A stretch of DNA of 44,150 bases, from the NCBI GenBank assembly GCA_012271015.1, contig JAAXHD010000259.1, forward strand, positions 1-44,150, read 5' to 3'. This document shows positions 15,997 through 24,149 of this stretch, piece by piece. The notes under the pieces were generated by a model, which saw only the letters and a list, made by a program, of their open reading frames with translations, ran no database searches and was not told the origin of the DNA. A program made the translations under genes and the position numbers. The number at the start of each line of letters is the position of its first letter. The first letter of the stretch is position 1. The DNA is from Candidatus Poribacteria bacterium. Its GTDB lineage: Bacteria; Poribacteria; WGA-4E; WGA-3G.

Positions 15997-18386
15997 CGGT
16001 TTTGTGCCCACTGACACCTCTGTTTCCATTCCTCCGCATTGAGTGTGGCACCGTCGGGCAACGTTTCATCTTTTGCTATCGTCTCAAAAACCTCTATCGC
16101 AGTTCCATAATCTTTTTGATGATACGCATTAATACCTATTGTTCTCCGTACATCCAACACGAGACTTTGATACTGCTGTGGTGTCAATTGTGCAAGCGAT
16201 GGTATCTCATCTGAGATTCGCGATTTTTCCAAGAGTGCTACCGCACGGCGAAGGTACTGATTACTGCTCTGCCATGCTTTTTCTTCGTGAAGCAATTCGC
16301 CCACTAAGAGATACGCTAACCACATATCTGGTTCTGCTTGTATGCACATCGATAGATATGCCATCTTTTCTGCCGAATCTATGCGTTCCACCAATACGAG
16401 ACGGAGCAATTCGCGTAGCGACCGATTCTCTCGTATCTCTTGATTCAATTGGGCATTCCAGCCCACCGGAGCTACATCTGGATAAGAGAATGCGGCAATT
16501 CGCTTGATACGTCCCTGCTCAATCGCCTCATGTTCTACTTCAACCGCTGTGTATACCTCCATCGCCTTTTGATGCTCACCTTTTAGCCAATAGATGTCCC
16601 CTTTTAACAGCATCGCTTCTGGACTGAATCTCGTGTCTTCCTCACTGACAATACGAGTCGCTAACGAGAGTACCTTATCATAATTCCGCAGTCGATATTC
16701 GCTGTACATTAAACCTCGCAGGGTCCGCAAGTTGTCAGGTTCATCTGATAGCATTGTTCCAAAAGTTTCGGAGGCGGAGGCAAAATCTCTTCGGTAATAT
16801 GCCCGCCAAGCCGCATCCCGCAATGCTGCCATCTCATGAGCGCAGACCTGTTCAAAAACGCTTGGCCGTTTTAAACGGTATGTGGCGTAAGTTGTATCAT
16901 TGTCTTGGACTGGAATCGTCTCTAAAAATTCAATCCATTCCGCTTCCAGTGAAGATAAATCTTTCGCATAGTGTTTCAAAAAGTTCCCTGTCGGAAAAAC
17001 GCCTTTAAATTTTTCTATGCCGTAGGTATCAACAAGAAATCGGACGAAAGATCCAGCTAACAGGTAACTCCGCGAACCCGCATGTCCCCAGAACCCAAAT
17101 CCCATGACACTCGATAAGGACGGAGCAATTCCCATTTGATACATCGCTTTTGCCCACTGGTGCCCTGTAAGCCTGTCTTCACTCCAATCCGCGGCAACAG
17201 CGATCCCTTCATGAAGCCCTACCTTCAGACTCACCTTCAACGGGGACCACGGCACAGTAAAGACATGCGCTAATTCATGTTTCAGGACGGGATGCGGAAA
17301 ACCTTGGAGATGAATGTGAAATCCGTGTCCAAAGGGATCCTCAACAGACGTACTTCCTGCACCAATCAACTGCTTCTTCTGCCCAGGAGAAGCATAGATA
17401 TACGCGCGGACTTTCCTCAATAATGGTGTGTCTTCAAGCTTAAGATAGGTAGCCAATTGCGCATAACGAAATTCGCAGTCCTCAGCGATCCGATCAATCT
17501 CTGCTTCAAGCTCGCGGGCATAGAAGATTTCAAAATGGGCTGTTTCACGCAAGCCTCCGAGTTCGCGGGCAATATCGTTACGCGTAGGACGTATTCCCAA
17601 AGCCCCTGCATAGAACTGGAAACCGAGCAAACTGATGACTAACAGATACAACCATACACGTCTTGACAGTGGTCTGAAAAGTTTACGCCACCTCAACTGT
17701 GGCATCAACCCAGTATCTCTGCTCACCTCACAAAGACTGACAGTAAGCCCCAAAAATAGCAACGCCCACAACAGCGTTTCCGTCCGAACTATCAACAGTA
17801 TCCCCGTTATTGGAACGATGAAATCGTAAATTGGTCCCGGGAAGTACCCGAATGTCGCGTGATACGCAAATACCGGTGGGTGAAATATTAGGTTAACAAC
17901 TACCGGGATATAGGAAATCAAAAGATAGCCGAAATAAACAAGGTATGCCAACCACCGCCTATTAATCCAAAACCCGAAAAACACACTTGCTGCCGTTGCG
18001 TACACGCAACTAATAACAGGCAAAATACCAAAAAAGAGGAAACCCTCACCAAAGTTACAGTTTTCAACGCGAAACGCATTCAGCAGAATAATACCGAGCG
18101 GTAATCCCAATAAACCGGCGTTAAATATCAACGCCTCACAAAAGCACCGTAGAACGACCTGCCCGGGCGTACCGGTAAGAGCACCGGGCTGCCGTTTCAT
18201 CTGTCTCAAAACTGTCAGTGTTACGTGTGCGCCCGCGAAAGAGATACAAAGTGCTATTACGGCACAAAACTCAAAAGCAAGAATGTTAAACAACGGAACA
18301 TTCGCAAGCACCAGTGCTAACATACCGAATGCAATGAACCATAACCAATATGAAAATGTTCTGTGAAGCGTAAGTTTTATGGGCAT
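15990..18386 (-). CDS. Polytopic membrane protein with gluzincin peptidase domain and TPRs
   Basis: A 798-residue protein. The N-terminal ~270 residues hold several hydrophobic segments, probably six to eight membrane helices. A peptidase MA-like domain follows, with the zinc motif His370-Glu-Leu-Ala-His374 (KHELAHVFT) and the third ligand Glu393 in LHEGIAVAADW, 19 residues further on, as in gluzincins. The last third is TPR-like helical repeats (YYRRDFASASETFGTMLSDEPDN, then MLLKGDIYWLKGEHQKAMEVY). The active centre is probably outside the membrane, with the TPRs on the same side. Substrate unknown. A near-consensus promoter lies just upstream. Its stop codon falls inside the inverted end of the boundary element, which it shares as spacer with the kinase fusion. 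Confidence 0.8.
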   Translation of the reverse strand: MPIKLTLHRTFSYWLWFIAFGMLALVLANVPLFNILAFEFCAVIALCISFAGAHVTLTVLRQMKRQPGALTGTPGQVVLRCFCEALIFNAGLLGLPLGIILLNAFRVENCNFGEGFLFFGILPVISCVYATAASVFFGFWINRRWLAYLVYFGYLLISYIPVVVNLIFHPPVFAYHATFGYFPGPIYDFIVPITGILLIVRTETLLWALLFLGLTVSLCEVSRDTGLMPQLRWRKLFRPLSRRVWLYLLVISLLGFQFYAGALGIRPTRNDIARELGGLRETAHFEIFYARELEAEIDRIAEDCEFRYAQLATYLKLEDTPLLRKVRAYIYASPGQKKQLIGAGSTSVEDPFGHGFHIHLQGFPHPVLKHELAHVFTVPWSPLKVSLKVGLHEGIAVAADWSEDRLTGHQWAKAMYQMGIAPSLSSVMGFGFWGHAGSRSYLLAGSFVRFLVDTYGIEKFKGVFPTGNFLKHYAKDLSSLEAEWIEFLETIPVQDNDTTYATYRLKRPSVFEQVCAHEMAALRDAAWRAYYRRDFASASETFGTMLSDEPDNLRTLRGLMYSEYRLRNYDKVLSLATRIVSEEDTRFSPEAMLLKGDIYWLKGEHQKAMEVYTAVEVEHEAIEQGRIKRIAAFSYPDVAPVGWNAQLNQEIRENRSLRELLRLVLVERIDSAEKMAYLSMCIQAEPDMWLAYLLVGELLHEEKAWQSSNQYLRRAVALLEKSRISDEIPSLAQLTPQQYQSLVLDVRRTIGINAYHQKDYGTAIEVFETIAKDETLPDGATLNAEEWKQRCQWAQNRF

Positions 18387-18418
18387 CTCTTAAAAATTGA
18401 CAATCATATTTAGTGTCT

Positions 18419-18447
18419 ATTTTACTGAGACATCTCCGCTATGTCAA
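18419..18447 (-). promoter_or_regulatory. Strong sigma70-type promoter for the peptidase gene
   Basis: On the minus strand, a perfect TTGACA (18442-18447), a 17-base spacer and TAAAAT (18419-18424). The transcript would start near 18412, about 26 bases before the ATG at 18386. Confidence 0.75.
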
Positions 18448-18510
18448 GCAGAATTCCACCGCCGGCTGATCGCTGATGGCTAACCGCTGACTGCCATTAC
18501 AACAATTTTC

Positions 18511-18539
18511 TTGCAGTTTTAGATAAAATATGTTAAAAT
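18511..18539 (+). promoter_or_regulatory. Possible promoter for the pspA-AAA pair
   Basis: TTGCAG (18511-18516), a 17-base spacer and TAAAAT (18534-18539) on the plus strand, divergent from the promoter at 18419-18447. The -35 box is weak. The leader would be about 110 bases. Confidence 0.4.
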
Positions 18540-18655
18540 ACCGTAATATGCATGTCTGGACGCGATGTAAAGCCGTCAGAAGACACCGATATAACTCGCA
18601 AATCAATACAGGAAGACCGCGCTTCTAACGCGCACGCTCAACAGGAGAAACAACA

Positions 18656-19492
18656 ATGGCAAATGGATTCACACGATTTTTTAAGGCTATCTGGTACACA
18701 CTGACAGGAAAGGCACACGAATCCGCAGATAGAATGATGGAAAATCCCGAAGCCGTCAGAGGGGCTTACGAGGACATCATCAACGACAAAAAAGGGAATA
18801 TCCAACGCTATAAGCAAGCGATCGGGCAACTTATCGCACTCGTTGAACAGAAAAGATCTACGGTCAAAAACCTTACCGACGAAGTCGAACGGTTGGAAGA
18901 ACTCAAAGCAGGTGCAATCGCCAAGGCACAGCAGACCGCTGCCCAACTACAAGGCGAAGGACTCTCACAGGAAGAAATCAAGGTGCACGCTGAATATACG
19001 CGATGCGTCACTGCTTATCAAGACTTCAATTCCAACTTGACGGAGAAAACCGGTCAGATTACGGAATTTGAAAACGAGATTGAAAGTGCACAAGCGGATA
19101 TTGAGTCCCATAAACTTCAGATTACCAGTCTGCATCGCGATTTAGATAAGATTAAGTCTGAACAGTCTGAGGCAGTTGCGGACCTGATTACTGCACGAGA
19201 GCAAGAGGAAATCGCCGATATGCTCTCCGGTATCAGTATGGACGGCACCTCTGCCGAATTGAGCCGCATGCGCGAAATACGCGAGAAAGCAAAAGCGCGT
19301 TCAGTCGTTGCCCAAGAGTTGGCAGGAACGGATTCGAAAAGCGAAGAGGAAGAATTCCTCACTGCAGCGCGTTCCTCTGCTACCAATGACGAATTTGATT
19401 CCTTAATCTTCGGAGCACAGCAGACTGACGCAAAGCCAGAGACGGAAACTCCCAAAAAGACGACAGATTCCGATTCTGAACTGCCAGTATAA
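18656..19492 (+). CDS. PspA/IM30 family (ESCRT-III-like) membrane protein
   Basis: A 278-residue mostly helical protein of the PspA/Vipp1 family, peripheral membrane proteins that polymerise on and protect or remodel the inner membrane. The N-terminus NGFTRFFKAIWYTLTGKA can form the amphipathic membrane-binding helix, followed by the typical ADRMMENPEAVRGAYEDII segment and long coiled coils to about residue 190. The C-terminal tail is acidic and low in complexity (rich in Ser, Glu, Thr), longer than in E. coli PspA (222 residues). AGGAGA at about 18643-18648 serves the ATG at 18656. The next gene on the same strand encodes an AAA+ ATPase, an arrangement that parallels ESCRT-III with Vps4. No pspB, pspC or pspF is visible. 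Confidence 0.85.
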   Translation: MANGFTRFFKAIWYTLTGKAHESADRMMENPEAVRGAYEDIINDKKGNIQRYKQAIGQLIALVEQKRSTVKNLTDEVERLEELKAGAIAKAQQTAAQLQGEGLSQEEIKVHAEYTRCVTAYQDFNSNLTEKTGQITEFENEIESAQADIESHKLQITSLHRDLDKIKSEQSEAVADLITAREQEEIADMLSGISMDGTSAELSRMREIREKAKARSVVAQELAGTDSKSEEEEFLTAARSSATNDEFDSLIFGAQQTDAKPETETPKKTTDSDSELPV

Positions 19493-19554
19493 CACGCTAA
19501 ACGGAGCATCTCACTCTCAGATGTGTCCTCTCGAACAGAAGGGGGCGACGAGCC

Positions 19555-21417
19555 ATAGCTGTTAAAAGTCCGACCTATACCTTCCGGACAGAAGCCGGAA
19601 CGCTCATCAATTCGGGAACCTCTCGTAGCCTCGTCCTATCTGGAAATATCCACGATCTCTTCTTCGTCCGAGAGGGAGATGACACGGATTATATTCCACT
19701 CGTCCCCTTCTTAACCCGCAGTTGGGACATTCCCGGGTTCATTCTTATAGTTTACGAACTCAACGGACCCATCCGGTTCGCCAAAGAGGCTGAACGCGAA
19801 AAAGTTAAGCGTGCGTTCAATCTTTGGCGAGGTTCAACAGAGGCAAAACTCGACACAAATGCCAACGTCAGCGTTCCCCGTTCACCACAAGGAGCTCTTG
19901 AACGCACTACACCCACCGAAACCGAAGACCCCGCAGATACTTCTTTTACACAGTATATGAACGGTGCAATCGGCAGTCCGACGTTGGCACTCGAACTCCT
20001 ACGACAGTTTTGTCTACTCTCCCGCACCACCAACGCGCACGGTGAAAAACTACTCTCGGAAAAACTGATAATCCTGATTGAAGCAACGGACATGTTGCTA
20101 CCGGAAGGCGAAATTCGGAGTTTATCGCTACAAGACAGGCACCGGGTCAGCATCGTTCAAGATTGGATCTCGGACTCCAGTTTCATGGAAGGTAACGACA
20201 CCGTCATCTTCATCGCAGAATCAGCGAGCCTCTTGAACTCTCGGATTACCAGACTGCCACAGGTCATCACAGTTGAAATACCTGCGCCGGGGATGGAGGA
20301 ACGCCAACATTTCATTTCATGGTTTAACAATACACCGAAACTGGTGGAAAAACCGTTAAACCTTTGGGGCACACAAGCCCAACTTGCGATGCTCACAGCA
20401 GGCTTATCCATCCAAGCACTACGACAGATGCTCCTTTCTGCGCGTTACTCCGGTGAAAAATTGCAACCCGAGGATGTTATCAATAAAGTGTCCGAATTCA
20501 TTCAAGGGCAATTAGGCGAAGATGTTGTGGAGTTCAAAAAGCCTGCACATAGTCTTAAGGACATCGTTGGCAACCAAAAATTAGTGGATTTTCTGAAGAC
20601 GCAATTGATTCCGCGCATCATCTCAACCGGTCCCGATGCGATCCCCGGCATGAGCGTCTGCGGTCCCATTGGTAGCGGAAAAACGTTCATTTTCGAAGGA
20701 CTTGCCGGTGAACTCGACATCCCTGTGCTTGTCCTCAAGAACATTCGGAGTATGTGGTTCGGACAGACAGATGTCATCTTTGAACGACTTCGGCGATTGC
20801 TGACGGCTCTTGTGAAGGCACTCATCTTCGTTGATGAAGCGGACACCCAATTCGGTGATGTTGGGACGGACGCGCATAGCACCGAACGGCGTTTGACAGG
20901 AAAGATACAAGCGATGATGTCGGATCCACAACTCCGTGGCAACATCACGTGGTTGCTCATGACTGCCCGGATCTACCACCTCTCACCCGATCTACGGCGA
21001 GAAGGTAGAGTCGGAGATATAGTAATCCCAGTACTCGACCCGAAGGACGAGGATCGCGAGGCGTTCCTTCGCTGGACTATCGCCAAAGTCCTTCCCGGTC
21101 CCCTCTCCGAAGACGCAATCGAACGACTTGTGAAACTGACCGAAGACTATTCCGCGGCAAGTTTCGCATCGCTACGCTCTGACTTGGAAGCCGCCAGTCT
21201 CATCAAGAAAGATAAACTAACGCTCGATGAAATTATCGCAGTCGCGGAAGATCGAATCCTACCCAACATCGGTCCGATTCGACGCTATCAAACCTTGCAA
21301 GCCCTCGTCAACTGCACCCGAAAATCCTTACTCCCCGGAGACTATTCCTCTGAGATTCGAGAATCGTGGATGAAACAGATTGCCCAACTCGAAGCGATAG
21401 GTGTTAGAGATCGATAA
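19555..21417 (+). CDS. AAA+ ATPase with one degenerate and one active module
   Basis: The frame is open from 19501 and reads as protein well before the first ATG at 19957, with a conserved-looking start SPTYTFRTEAGTLINSGTSRSLVLSGNIHDLFF. No ATG, GTG or TTG exists in this part. The ATA at 19555 lies after a purine-rich AGAAGGGGGCGACGAG and is my best guess at the start, giving 620 residues. A degenerate AAA module (about residues 30-290) keeps only Walker-B-like strands (LIILIEATDMLL, VIFIAESASLL). The active module has Walker A GPIGSGKT at 370-377, Walker B LIFVDEAD at 423-430, a sensor strand NITWLLMTAR and DLRREGRVGDIVIPVLDP as in Vps4/FtsH-type classic AAA proteins. It lies 62 bases after pspA. 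Its likely role is to remodel or disassemble PspA polymers. The last 14 bases overlap the convergent oxidoreductase gene. Confidence 0.8.
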   Translation: MAVKSPTYTFRTEAGTLINSGTSRSLVLSGNIHDLFFVREGDDTDYIPLVPFLTRSWDIPGFILIVYELNGPIRFAKEAEREKVKRAFNLWRGSTEAKLDTNANVSVPRSPQGALERTTPTETEDPADTSFTQYMNGAIGSPTLALELLRQFCLLSRTTNAHGEKLLSEKLIILIEATDMLLPEGEIRSLSLQDRHRVSIVQDWISDSSFMEGNDTVIFIAESASLLNSRITRLPQVITVEIPAPGMEERQHFISWFNNTPKLVEKPLNLWGTQAQLAMLTAGLSIQALRQMLLSARYSGEKLQPEDVINKVSEFIQGQLGEDVVEFKKPAHSLKDIVGNQKLVDFLKTQLIPRIISTGPDAIPGMSVCGPIGSGKTFIFEGLAGELDIPVLVLKNIRSMWFGQTDVIFERLRRLLTALVKALIFVDEADTQFGDVGTDAHSTERRLTGKIQAMMSDPQLRGNITWLLMTARIYHLSPDLRREGRVGDIVIPVLDPKDEDREAFLRWTIAKVLPGPLSEDAIERLVKLTEDYSAASFASLRSDLEAASLIKKDKLTLDEIIAVAEDRILPNIGPIRRYQTLQALVNCTRKSLLPGDYSSEIRESWMKQIAQLEAIGVRDR

Positions 21418-22546
21418 CCTCTCCAGTCGCTGCCGAACGATACCCAGCACAGATAATTTCCACGGAATGTGCCGCAAATTCGGCGTTCATTTCACTCTCT
21501 ACACCGTTTTCAATACAATCGATAAATGCCCCGAATTCCCGCGCACTGTCGTCATCACTACCGACATCTACCCACTGTTGCTTCGGAGGCACCTTAATCT
21601 CGGCTTGCGTACTACTCCACATCCCCATCGGATCGAGCGGATGAGGTGAAGGGGGTTCAAATGCCGGTTCAGCCGCAAAAACCTCCAAACGGTTCGCTGA
21701 GGCATCAAAGGTCAAACTCCCTTCGGTGCCGATGAGATGCACCTTTCGGACGCCACCTTGTGCATGACTCTGCCAACCGTAACGTCCACCAACAATCGTT
21801 GCTGTAATTCCATCTTCCAACGTCAGGACTAAAGCACCGAAGTCCTCAAGACCACAGTCACGATGTTCCTTAAAGAAATAGTTCGCCGTCCCACCGAAAA
21901 CACGCTGCACGCGTTTCTGTGTTAACCAATTCACCATAGACACCGCATAGACTCCGACATCGAACATCTCAGGTTTGGCTTCAACGAAACTGTAGCGTTC
22001 CAGCGTGGGGTTTTGGATTCTTTTTTCTCCGACAGGTGCGGTCCCGGGATGCCCCTTGGAGAAGAGCACATCGCAATGGACTGCCTGAAGTTCACCGAGG
22101 CTTCCACTTGCCAATGCCTGCTGGACGGTGCGTGCCCAAGCACTGTGAATATTGCTAAACATCTGGCTCCGGACACCATTCTTCGCAACCGCCGCAACAA
22201 TATTGTCGGCATCTTCTGCATTGAGTGCCATCGGCTTATCGAGATAGACGTGCTTACCGGCTTCGGCACATTTAGCACCGATACGCCCGCGACGTTCCAC
22301 ATCCGTACAGAGACTCACAAGATGTACATCCTCGCGTGCCAATGCGGTGTCGAGGTCTATGAACGGCAAACCCAAAGATTCAGCGAGCGAACGTGCCAAC
22401 GTAATCCGTTCTGGTGGTGCATCGGGTTCATCAGCAAATGCGACCAGCCGACAGCGTGCATCCTGCGCAAAACTCAAGGCGTAATTCTCTTGATGCGTGC
22501 GATTCCCACCGAGTAGGAGAACTCCATATTTTCCATCCTGTTGCAT
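21404..22546 (-). CDS. Gfo/Idh/MocA family oxidoreductase
   Basis: A 380-residue NAD(P)-dependent dehydrogenase-like protein. The N-terminal Rossmann domain starts KYGVLLLGGNRTHQENYALSF. The catalytic Lys is in YLDKPMAL, the position of the EKP motif. The C-terminal half is the GFO/IDH/MocA substrate domain, with DVGVYAVSMVNWL supplying the conserved Asp...Tyr pattern seen in the family. The nucleotide loop is not the textbook GxGxxG, which may change cofactor binding. The ATG follows GGAGGA, which lies in the stop region of the upstream gene (two-base gap), so the two genes are co-translated. It overlaps the AAA+ gene tail-to-tail by 14 bases. The substrate is probably a sugar or cyclitol, but cannot be named. 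Confidence 0.85.
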   Translation of the reverse strand: MQQDGKYGVLLLGGNRTHQENYALSFAQDARCRLVAFADEPDAPPERITLARSLAESLGLPFIDLDTALAREDVHLVSLCTDVERRGRIGAKCAEAGKHVYLDKPMALNAEDADNIVAAVAKNGVRSQMFSNIHSAWARTVQQALASGSLGELQAVHCDVLFSKGHPGTAPVGEKRIQNPTLERYSFVEAKPEMFDVGVYAVSMVNWLTQKRVQRVFGGTANYFFKEHRDCGLEDFGALVLTLEDGITATIVGGRYGWQSHAQGGVRKVHLIGTEGSLTFDASANRLEVFAAEPAFEPPSPHPLDPMGMWSSTQAEIKVPPKQQWVDVGSDDDSAREFGAFIDCIENGVESEMNAEFAAHSVEIICAGYRSAATGEVIDL

Positions 22547-22548
22547 GT

Positions 22549-22992
22549 TTATTCCTCCACCGTAATAGGTTGACCGCTTTCAAGCGATTGCGCGATAGCC
22601 TCTGTTAACTCACCCGTATCACCCAATTGTGGCACTGTAGCGTTCAGGTAGTGCCGCCCCACAGGGGTTTCATGATAGATAACACCTTTATTACCGACCA
22701 ACATAATGTCAATCGCTGTGTCTACATCGGCTTGATTGACGCTCAACAGTGCCATCTGCCCGCCCACATAGTGAACCATCACTGTAACCTGTGTTCCGTC
22801 TGCGTCTCCTTGTGTGTAGACGCGCGCTGGCGGTGAGGGCATCCATCCATTCGCGAGTGCCGCCATCTCTGACCCCAGTGATAACAGATTCGCTGAATCA
22901 TCCGCTATGTGGAGGACACACCTTAAGAACACTGGACTCCCAATCCGTTCTTTTTTAAGCACAGATTGGACGGATTTTTTAAGTAATTCCAT
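22549..22992 (-). CDS. Small partner resembling a Gfo/Idh/MocA C-terminal domain
   Basis: A 147-residue protein with alternating strands (PVFLRCVLHIADDSANLLSLGSEMAAL, VTVMVHYVGGQMALLSV, IDIMLVGNKGVIYHETP). The last part resembles the sheet edge and GTxG turn of a Gfo/Idh/MocA substrate domain, but there is no Rossmann fold and no EKP motif. I do not recognise it as a named family. The ATG at 22992 (AGGA eight bases upstream) is preferred over the GTG at 23040. It is the first gene of a two-gene unit with the oxidoreductase, two bases apart. It could be a regulatory or structural subunit, or a remnant of a duplicated oxidoreductase. Confidence 0.65.
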   Translation of the reverse strand: MELLKKSVQSVLKKERIGSPVFLRCVLHIADDSANLLSLGSEMAALANGWMPSPPARVYTQGDADGTQVTVMVHYVGGQMALLSVNQADVDTAIDIMLVGNKGVIYHETPVGRHYLNATVPQLGDTGELTEAIAQSLESGQPITVEE

Positions 22993-23040
22993 CTCTGATC
23001 CTTTCTTAATTTTGTAGGTTTTGCCATAATCCGAAATCAC

Positions 23041-23535
23041 AAGCCTGCAACATCGGCGAAGGTGACTCCAGAGATAGGCACTTCAATCACGAAAACGCGC
23101 TTACTCTTCCGCAAGGTAAATAAAAAAACTGGGTCATTCAGTTCTATATACAGGTATGATCTGTCTTCCCGAATACAAACATAGCACTCCGGAATCAACA
23201 GTATGAATGCCTTATGGCATTCCCCGGGAGTGCGAGGGTTTCAATACGCCTTTTTCTTTTCTCACTGCGAAGCAATAGCACTCCGCTGGAGTGCTGGATG
23301 TTTATTGCTTATATGAACTTGACCACTTGCGTTTTAAGTAGACGTGCAGCACTGAAGCGTCGGGATTCGGAGACCCCTCCTACAGGAAAACTATGGTTAA
23401 TTAGAAAAATACTTTTACACTTTATGAATACAACGGGCGATGAATCGCCCTACTACAAACGCTCCCTCGTTAAGGGTAGGTGTAAACATAATTGTAAGTT
23501 TCACCATAAATGCCCTAAGAAAAACTGAAAAATCG
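23041..23535. repeat. Gene-free region packed with palindromic repeats
   Basis: About 500 bases without a credible gene; a 104-codon open frame at 23214-23528 is made of repeat sequence. It holds an isolated right end of the boundary element (CCGCAAGGTAAATAAAAAAA, 23109-23128), a nested cruciform at 23184-23233 (outer arms GCACTCC/GGAGTGC, inner hairpin GAATGCC-TTAT-GGCATTC), the palindrome AGCACTCC-GCT-GGAGTGCT at 23277-23295, an imperfect hairpin at 23362-23379 followed by TCCTACAGG, and GGGCGAT-GA-ATCGCCC at 23435-23450 followed by TACTACAAAC. Confidence 0.7.
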
Positions 23536-23565
23536 TTGACGAACCTGCGGATATTATGTTATAGT
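23536..23565 (+). promoter_or_regulatory. Sigma70-type promoter for the rhodanese gene
   Basis: TTGACG (23536-23541), an 18-base spacer and TATAGT (23560-23565). The leader would be about 115 bases and includes heptad-like sequence (GACAACTGACAAC) just before the GGAGG site. Confidence 0.55.
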
Positions 23566-23685
23566 GCGTATGATTATCAGTTAGTTACAAGAGGGTTCTA
23601 TTAGACGCAACCTTTAACTGACAACCGAAAGGATTTTCTGCGAAAACCCGAACCGACAACTGACAACTATAAATGGAGGAAAACA

Positions 23686-24051
23686 ATGCCACTGAAAACC
23701 CTTGAAGAACTCGTTGCCGAAGCAAAAGCGAACGTTGGACACATTTCACCCGATGAACTTACGGAAACTACGGAGTCAATCATTCTCTTAGATGTCCGCG
23801 ACGAGCCGGACTACGATGAAGAACATCTACCGAAGGCAGTTTCTCTACCGCGCGGTTACCTCGAACTCGACATTGACGAGATCGCCCCTGATGCAGACAC
23901 ACATATCGTTACGTATTGTGGTGGCGGCACCCGTGCGACACTCTCCGCACACACCTTAAAAAACATGGGCTACGAAAACGTCTCAGTGCTAACGGGTGGA
24001 TTCCGCGGTTGGAAAGCCGAAGGGCTCCCAACCGAAGCGTCCGATGAATAA
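23686..24051 (+). CDS. Single-domain rhodanese-like sulfurtransferase
   Basis: A 121-residue rhodanese domain. The active-site loop is Cys78-Gly-Gly-Gly-Thr-Arg83, the six-residue loop typical of sulfur-transfer rhodaneses. Other family marks are ILLDVRDEPDYDEEHLPKAVSLP near the N-terminus and LTGGFRGWKAEGLP at the end. No signal peptide, so it is cytosolic. It would carry a persulfide on Cys78 and hand sulfur to an acceptor, or detoxify cyanide or sulfide; the acceptor is not evident from the neighbours. The start ATG follows GGAGGAAAACA with normal spacing. It appears monocistronic, with its own promoter upstream. Confidence 0.9.
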   Translation: MPLKTLEELVAEAKANVGHISPDELTETTESIILLDVRDEPDYDEEHLPKAVSLPRGYLELDIDEIAPDADTHIVTYCGGGTRATLSAHTLKNMGYENVSVLTGGFRGWKAEGLPTEASDE

Positions 24052-24149
24052 GGGACTCTATGCACACAAATTAGCATAGATCACAGACCTTGTCAACATC
24101 TTGGTTTGGTTTTTGATATTACACGATATAGACACCAAGGGAGAGAATT

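Noticed and set aside
18420..18655. Possible tRNA or small RNA in the divergent gap
   Set aside because: No cloverleaf, T-loop or terminator pattern was found; only promoters and heptad-like sequence are seen.
23214..23528. 104-codon open frame between the small partner gene and rhodanese
   Set aside because: It is composed of palindromic repeats, has no ribosome-binding site, and shows no protein-like pattern.
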